In this document: in pieces, positions 59,681 through 64,000 of the stretch | Position numbering within the stretch: the first letter of the stretch is position 1 | How the letters are laid out: the number at the start of each line of letters is the position of its first letter | Source: Mycobacterium numidiamassiliense | Lineage (GTDB): Bacteria > Actinomycetota > Actinomycetes > Mycobacteriales > Mycobacteriaceae | Assembly: GCF_900157365.1 (NCBI RefSeq) | Contig: NZ_FUEZ01000004.1 | Span: 2,839,066 to 2,903,065, forward strand | Direction of reading: 5' to 3' | DNA length: 64,000 nt | The notes under the pieces: model-generated | What the model was told of the DNA's origin: nothing | The model's database searches: none | What the model saw: only the letters and a program-made list of their open reading frames with translations | Translations under genes and position numbers: made by a program

Positions 59681-60633
59681 CCGAGCCCAACGACGCCACA
59701 CCCACCGACGTGGTCGCCGGCTCCGCCGCCGAATCGACCGATAACGCCATCACCGAACCGATCCTGGTCGAGGGCGCCGCGCCGCAAACCGGTGAAACCG
59801 CCGACGACCAGACCGAATTCGAGGGTCCGCGGCGCCGCGCCCGCCGGGAACGCGAGGAGCGCCGCGCCGCGCAGGCCCGCGCCACCGCGATCGAGGAAGC
59901 CCGCCGTGACGCCAAACGCCGGGCCAACGGGCGCATGGCCAACGAGCCCAAACCCGTTGCGCGAGGCGTCGTTCGAGGGTTGAAGATGCTGCTCGCGACG
60001 GTGTTGCTGGTCATCGTCGGGATCGGGCTTGCGCTGATCCTGTATTTCACGCCCGCGATGTCGGCGCGCAACATCGTCATCACCGGAATCGGGGCGGTGA
60101 CCCGCGAAGAGGTCCTGGACGCCGCGCAGGTGCGGATCGGGACGCCCCTGCTGCAGATCAACACCAACCAGGTCGCCGACCGGGTGGCAGCGATCCGCCG
60201 GGTCGCCAGCGCCCGGGTGCAGCGTCAGTACCCTTCGGCGCTGCGGATCACCGTCGTCGAGCGAGTTCCCGTGGCGGTCAAGGACTTTCCGGATGGTCCG
60301 CACCTGTTCGACCGTGACGGCGTCGATTTCGCGACCGGCCCGCCGCCGCCGGCGCTGCCCTACATCGATGTCGCCGATCCCGGGCCCACCGACCCGGCGA
60401 CCAAAGCCGCGCTACAGGTGCTGCTCGCGCTGCGCCCCGAGGTCGCCAGCCAGGTGGGCCGGATCGCCGCCCCCTCGGTGGCGTCGATCACGCTCACCCT
60501 CGGCGACGGCCGAGTGGTCATCTGGGGGACCACCGACCGCACCGACGAAAAGGCCGAGAAGCTCGCCGCGCTGTTGACCCAACCCGGGAAGACCTACGAC
60601 GTGTCGAGTCCCGACCTGCCGACCGTCAAGTAG
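59677..60633 (+). CDS. ftsQ: Cell division protein FtsQ (POTRA domain)
   Basis: A 318-residue bitopic membrane protein of the divisome. An acidic then strongly basic cytoplasmic region (1-100), one transmembrane helix (about 102-124), and a POTRA domain from about residue 130 (RNIVITGIGAVTREEVLDAA) are followed by the FtsQ domain with IRRVASARVQRQYPSALRIT and VERVPVAVKDFPDGPHLFD. It links the FtsL-like protein and FtsW/PbpB at the septum. The ATG at 59677 overlaps the murC stop. The tightly overlapping murE-ftsQ run ends here; ftsZ has its own upstream region. Confidence 0.94.
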   Translation: MTEPNDATPTDVVAGSAAESTDNAITEPILVEGAAPQTGETADDQTEFEGPRRRARREREERRAAQARATAIEEARRDAKRRANGRMANEPKPVARGVVRGLKMLLATVLLVIVGIGLALILYFTPAMSARNIVITGIGAVTREEVLDAAQVRIGTPLLQINTNQVADRVAAIRRVASARVQRQYPSALRITVVERVPVAVKDFPDGPHLFDRDGVDFATGPPPPALPYIDVADPGPTDPATKAALQVLLALRPEVASQVGRIAAPSVASITLTLGDGRVVIWGTTDRTDEKAEKLAALLTQPGKTYDVSSPDLPTVK

Positions 60634-60761
60634 CGCTACCGAGTAGCGCTCGGCCACCCAGGGCCGCGCAATGCCACGCCGAAAATTTGCACGACGCGCG
60701 TCGGCGCGCCTGCGGGGTTAGTGCGGGTCGTACCCATACCGTTCGTGTTGCACGGAACTAC

Positions 60762-60815
60762 TTGACATAACTCTAACTCTATGGTTGAGGTTGAGAGTTT
60801 GCCAGGGAACCGTAA
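60762..60815 (+). promoter_or_regulatory. ftsZ upstream promoter region with imperfect inverted repeat
   Basis: The 238-base gap 60634-60871 turns AT-rich near 60756-60800. It holds a consensus -35, TTGACA (60762-60767), and a TATGGT -10-like box (60780-60785), though these two are only 12 bases apart and so do not pair with each other. CTAACTCTA and TTGAGGTTGAGAG form an imperfect inverted repeat over the same bases. GTAACTGTA at 60811 may be a further box. Several start sites are likely; the operator idea is inference. Confidence 0.4.
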
Positions 60816-60871
60816 CTGTACGCGAGGAACCCCACCGGGGAGAACAAAGCCACCAGGGAGGAAGACGAATG

Positions 60872-62026
60872 ATGACCCCCCCGCATAACTACCTGGCCGT
60901 TATCAAGGTCGTGGGTATCGGCGGCGGCGGCGTCAACGCCGTCAACCGGATGATCGAACAAGGCCTCAAGGGCGTGGAGTTCATCGCGATCAACACCGAC
61001 GCGCAGGCGTTGTTGATGAGCGATGCCGACGTCAAGCTCGACGTCGGGCGCGACTCCACCCGCGGGCTGGGCGCCGGCGCCGACCCGGAGGTCGGGCGCA
61101 AGGCCGCCGAGGACGCCAAGGACGAGATCGAGGAGCTGCTGCGTGGGGCGGACATGGTGTTCGTCACCGCGGGCGAGGGCGGCGGGACCGGCACCGGCGG
61201 CGCGCCCGTCGTCGCCAGCATCGCCCGCAAGCTGGGGGCGCTGACCGTCGGCGTGGTGACGCGGCCGTTCTCGTTCGAGGGCAAGCGGCGCGGCAACCAG
61301 GCCGAGGTCGGCATCTCGTCGTTGCGGGAAAGCTGCGACACCCTGATCGTGATCCCGAACGACCGACTGCTGCAGATGGGCGACGCCGCGGTATCGCTGA
61401 TGGACGCCTTCCGCAGCGCCGACGAGGTGCTGCTCAACGGCGTGCAGGGCATCACCGACTTGATCACCACCCCTGGGCTGATCAACGTCGACTTTGCCGA
61501 CGTCAAGGGCATCATGTCCGGTGCGGGCACCGCGCTGATGGGCATCGGCTCCGCCCGTGGTGAAGGTCGTTCCCTCAAGGCGGCCGAGATTGCCATCAAC
61601 TCACCGCTGCTGGAAGCCTCGATGGAGGGCGCCCACGGCGTGCTGATGTCGATTGCCGGCGGCAGCGACCTGGGCCTATTCGAGATCAACGAGGCCGCGT
61701 CGCTGGTGCAGGACGCGGCCCACCAAGACGCCAACATCATCTTCGGAACCGTCATCGACGACTCGCTGGGCGACGAGGTGCGCGTCACCGTCATCGCCGC
61801 GGGCTTCGACGCCGCAGGCGCTGGCCGCAAGCCCGTCATCAGCGGCACTCCCGGCGAGAAGACCGGCGGCGCGCACCGCATCGAGTCGGCCAAGGCCGGC
61901 AAGCTGACCTCGACGTTGTTCGAGCCAGTCGACGCCGTCAGCGTGCCGGTGCACACCAACGGCGCGACGCTGAGCATCGGCGGCGATGACGACGACGTCG
62001 ATGTGCCGCCCTTCATGCGCCGCTGA
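60872..62026 (+). CDS. ftsZ: Cell division GTPase FtsZ
   Basis: A 384-residue tubulin homologue that forms the cytokinetic Z ring. VVGIGGGGVNAVNRMIE begins the nucleotide fold, the tubulin signature is GEGGGTGTGGAPVVA, the T7 loop is NVDFADVKGIMSGAG, and the C-terminal peptide DDDDVDVPPFMRR, which binds SepF and other partners, is intact. Of the paired ATG codons at 60869 and 60872 the second is better spaced from GGGAGGAAG and matches the M. tuberculosis start MTPPHNYLAVIK. Confidence 0.97.
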   Translation: MTPPHNYLAVIKVVGIGGGGVNAVNRMIEQGLKGVEFIAINTDAQALLMSDADVKLDVGRDSTRGLGAGADPEVGRKAAEDAKDEIEELLRGADMVFVTAGEGGGTGTGGAPVVASIARKLGALTVGVVTRPFSFEGKRRGNQAEVGISSLRESCDTLIVIPNDRLLQMGDAAVSLMDAFRSADEVLLNGVQGITDLITTPGLINVDFADVKGIMSGAGTALMGIGSARGEGRSLKAAEIAINSPLLEASMEGAHGVLMSIAGGSDLGLFEINEAASLVQDAAHQDANIIFGTVIDDSLGDEVRVTVIAAGFDAAGAGRKPVISGTPGEKTGGAHRIESAKAGKLTSTLFEPVDAVSVPVHTNGATLSIGGDDDDVDVPPFMRR

Positions 62027-62054
62027 CCTCAGCGCCGCGCCCGGATCGCGCCGG

Positions 62055-62060
62055 GATACT
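62055..62060 (+). promoter_or_regulatory. Candidate -10 box before pgeF
   Basis: GATACT ends 6 nt before the GTG at 62067, resembling the CATACT boxes before ctaE and asnB. It would give a leaderless transcript, but the match to the consensus is partial. Confidence 0.3.
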
Positions 62061-62066
62061 GGTCGG

Positions 62067-62774
62067 GTGAGCGTTCGCATCCGGCGCGTGACCACCACCC
62101 GCGCGGGCGGCGTCTCGAAGCCGCCCTTCGACAGCTTCAACCTGGGCGACCATGTCGGTGATGACCCCGCGGCGGTGGCGTCGAACCGCACCCGGCTGGG
62201 CACCGCCATCGGGCTGGGCGCCGACCGGGTGGTGTGGATGAACCAGGTTCACGGAGATCGGGTCGCGGTGGTCGACGAGGCACCGGGCGCCGTGATCGAC
62301 GGCACCGATGCCTTGGTCACCAGCACACCGCGGCTGGCGTTGGCGGTGGTGACCGCCGACTGCGTGCCGGTGTTGCTGGCCGACGCACGCGCCGGGGTGG
62401 CCGCGGCGGTGCACGCCGGCCGGGTCGGGGCGCAGCGAGGAGTGGTGGCGCGCACGGTCGAGGCGATGCTCAAGCTCGGCGCGCAGGTCGGTGACATCTC
62501 GGTGCTGCTCGGACCGGCGGTCAGCGGCCGCAATTACGAGGTGCCCGCGGCGATGGCCGACGAGGTCGAGGCGGCGCTGCCGGGTAGTCGCACCACCACG
62601 GCGGCCGGAACTCCCGGTCTCGACCTCAGGGCCGGAATCGCTTTTCAGCTAAAGGATTTGGGCATCACATCGATCGATATCGATCCGCGCTGCACGGTGG
62701 CTGACGCGGCGCTTTTCAGTCATCGGCGCGGCGCGCCCACTGGGCGGCTGGCGTCGCTGATCTGGATGGAGTGA
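62067..62774 (+). CDS. pgeF: Peptidoglycan editing factor PgeF family (YfiH/DUF152)
   Basis: A 235-residue protein of the multicopper-polyphenol-oxidase-like/YfiH family. Members hydrolyse misincorporated UDP-MurNAc-L-Ser or act as purine nucleosidases. The conserved metal-site segments are MNQVHGDRV, VVTADCVPVLLAD (Cys) and AAVHAGRVGAQRGVV; the last differs from the common HAGWRG form, as it does in M. tuberculosis as I recall it. The GTG at 62067 lies 40 bases after ftsZ. yggS overlaps its stop as GTGA. Its place in a wall-synthesis cluster fits the editing role. Confidence 0.85.
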   Translation: MSVRIRRVTTTRAGGVSKPPFDSFNLGDHVGDDPAAVASNRTRLGTAIGLGADRVVWMNQVHGDRVAVVDEAPGAVIDGTDALVTSTPRLALAVVTADCVPVLLADARAGVAAAVHAGRVGAQRGVVARTVEAMLKLGAQVGDISVLLGPAVSGRNYEVPAAMADEVEAALPGSRTTTAAGTPGLDLRAGIAFQLKDLGITSIDIDPRCTVADAALFSHRRGAPTGRLASLIWME

Positions 62775-63565
62775 CCGCGATGGTGGGGGACATGCCGGCT
62801 TCCGAAAACCGCGAATCGGAATTGACCCACGCGCTGGCGGCTGTTCGTTCACGACTAGCGGTGGCCGCGGAACGAGCGGGTCGCAATGTCGGCGAAATTG
62901 AACTGCTCCCTATTACCAAATTCTTTCCGGTAACCGATGTTGCGATTTTGTATCGATTGGGTTGTCGATCAGTCGGCGAATCCCGGGAACAAGAAGCGTC
63001 GGCAAAGGTGGCCGAACTCACCCCGTTGCTAGCGGCTTCTGCCGCTTCCGGGCGGACGGATTCGCGGGAACTGCACTGGCACATGGTGGGCCGGATTCAG
63101 CGCAACAAAGCCCGATCGGTGGCCCGCTGGGCGCACACCGCGCACTCCATCGACAGCCCACAACTGGTCAATGCCCTCGATCGGGGGGTGGCGGCGGCGC
63201 TGGCCGAGGGGCAGCGGGACCACCCGTTGCGCGTCTACGTCCAGGTCAGCCTCGACGGCGATGTGTCCCGCGGCGGCGTGGACGTGACGGCGCCGGAGAC
63301 CGTCGACGAGGTATGCGCGCAGGTCGAGGAGTCGGAAAGCCTGGAGCTGGTGGGGCTGATGGCCGTGCCGCCGCTGGACTGGGATCCCGATCGGGCGTTC
63401 GAGCGGCTGCAATCGGAGCATCGGCGGGTGCTCGAAGCGCATCCGCAGGCCATCGGTTTGTCCGCGGGCATGTCGAACGACTTCGAATCGGCCGTAAAAC
63501 ATGGTTCGACGTGTGTGCGTGTCGGTACCGCGCTATTGGGTCCGCGGCGGCTACCGTCACCGTGA
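62771..63565 (+). CDS. PLP homeostasis protein, YggS/PROSC family
   Basis: A 264-residue fold-III PLP-binding protein without known catalysis that buffers pyridoxal phosphate. The PLP lysine is residue 50 in ELLPITKFFP; GESREQEASAK, LHWHMVGRIQRNKAR, VSLDGDVSRGG and GLSAGMSNDFESAVKHGST follow as in the family. The GTG at 62771 overlaps the pgeF stop. Around codons 47-67 the gene is strikingly AT-rich with rare codons, about 40% G+C over 60 bases. It lies directly before sepF, the usual gram-positive arrangement. Confidence 0.92.
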   Translation: MTAMVGDMPASENRESELTHALAAVRSRLAVAAERAGRNVGEIELLPITKFFPVTDVAILYRLGCRSVGESREQEASAKVAELTPLLAASAASGRTDSRELHWHMVGRIQRNKARSVARWAHTAHSIDSPQLVNALDRGVAAALAEGQRDHPLRVYVQVSLDGDVSRGGVDVTAPETVDEVCAQVEESESLELVGLMAVPPLDWDPDRAFERLQSEHRRVLEAHPQAIGLSAGMSNDFESAVKHGSTCVRVGTALLGPRRLPSP

Positions 63566-63582
63566 GTAGTCACTGTAGTCAC
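63566..63582 (+). promoter_or_regulatory. Direct repeat GTAGTCAC x2 upstream of sepF
   Basis: GTAGTCAC occurs at 63566-63573 and 63575-63582 (9-base period), in the 68-base gap before sepF. The tandem TCAC half-sites recall binding sites of response regulators such as MtrA, which controls wall genes in mycobacteria. The assignment is speculative; the repeat itself is plain. Confidence 0.35.
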
Positions 63583-63633
63583 ACCTTCATCACAGACATC
63601 AATAATCCCAGGGGCTAGAAGGGGTCACACCAG

Positions 63634-64000
63634 ATGAGCACACTGCACAAGGTCAAGGCCTATTTCGGTATGGCCCCAATGGACGACTACGAGGACGAGT
63701 ACTACGACGACCGCGCTCCCTCCCGCGGTTTCCCGCGCGCCCGGTTCGACGATGAGTACGGCCGCTACGAGGGACGCGACTACGACGAGCCGCGCAGCGC
63801 CCCGGCGGACTACGCACCTGGGGGCTACCGCGGCGGTTACGCCGACGAGCCGCGGTACGGTCCCGTCCCGCCCCGCGAGTTCGACCGTCCCGACATGGGC
63901 CGGCCGCGGCTTGGCTCGTGGCTGCGCGGTTCCACCCGCGGAGCGCTGGCGATGGATCCGCGCCGGATGGCCATGATGTTCGAAGAAGGTCACCCGCTGT
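63634..64000 (+). CDS. sepF: Cell division protein SepF, 5' part
   Basis: The gene runs off the right edge; 122 residues are present. SepF binds the FtsZ C-terminal peptide and tethers the Z ring to the membrane. The N-terminal amphipathic membrane-binding helix (MSTLHKVKAYFGMAP) and the acidic, Tyr/Arg-rich linker (EDEYYDDRAPSRGF and following) are seen; the globular SepF domain lies mostly beyond the window. AGAAGGGG stands before the ATG at 63634 as SD. Confidence 0.93.
   Translation, partial: MSTLHKVKAYFGMAPMDDYEDEYYDDRAPSRGFPRARFDDEYGRYEGRDYDEPRSAPADYAPGGYRGGYADEPRYGPVPPREFDRPDMGRPRLGSWLRGSTRGALAMDPRRMAMMFEEGHPL

Overview
This window is a stretch of a mycobacterial chromosome, G+C rich throughout. 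The gene order is essentially that of M. tuberculosis Rv2211c to Rv2147c, read in the opposite orientation. The protein sequences, the actinobacterial QcrCAB/CtaC/CtaE/CtaF respiratory genes, the mannolipid genes (pimB', mptA, an Rv2181-type mannosyltransferase) and the mraZ-to-sepF division and cell-wall cluster all point to Mycobacterium, most likely a slow grower. It is not the tuberculosis complex itself: the IS6110 copy, PE_PGRS38 and the transposase known from H37Rv in this region are absent, and cobU sits beside cobT. Locus names (Rv numbers) are from memory and are used as family labels only.

Layout. 1-5235: end of gcvT, ilvE, then on the minus strand an Rv2206-type membrane protein, cobU, cobT, cobS and a decayed transporter tail. 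5236-10836: glycerate kinase, erpA-type Fe-S carrier, a membrane protein, adenosine kinase and asnB. 10992-18671: respiratory block with ctaC, ctaF, a frameshifted mmpS3 and an Rv2197c-type protein on plus, and qcrB, qcrA, qcrC, ctaE on minus. 18799-27274: trpD, a DnaQ-UvrC-like fusion nuclease, a small Cys-rich protein, ripC, a zinc-peptidase-like protein, pimB' and fadD15. 27411-33606: two START-like proteins, an ArsA-like ATPase, a small protein, an acyltransferase, an alpha-1,2-mannosyltransferase, a membrane protein and RNase AS. 33669-43422: aroG, an accessory FAD oxidoreductase, pknL and its substrate-type regulator, mptA, idsA2, an unusual MTHFR-like protein, lppM and a GNAT acetyltransferase. 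43746-64000: an Rv2169c-type protein, then the dcw cluster mraZ, rsmH, FtsL-like gene, pbpB, murE, murF, murX, murD, ftsW, murG, murC, ftsQ, ftsZ, pgeF, yggS and the start of sepF.

How the genes work together. The two strongest functional themes are aerobic respiration (cytochrome bcc-aa3 supercomplex subunits) and envelope construction (peptidoglycan precursors, septum assembly, PIM/LM/LAM mannosylation, peptidoglycan hydrolase). Within the dcw cluster most junctions are 4-nt ATGA/GTGA overlaps, so translation is probably coupled from murE to ftsQ.

The most unusual signals are: a perfect 33-bp inverted repeat inside mmpS3 that coincides with a frameshift; opposed clusters of TGGGG boxes with 10-bp period upstream of mraZ; an ATPase gene whose P-loop lies upstream of any ordinary start codon; a lone FAD oxidoreductase behind a very AT-rich patch; a dispersed intergenic palindromic element; and many start codons placed 6-8 nt after a TANNNT-like -10 box, which is the leaderless-mRNA arrangement. 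No tRNA, rRNA, CRISPR array, prophage or complete insertion sequence was seen.
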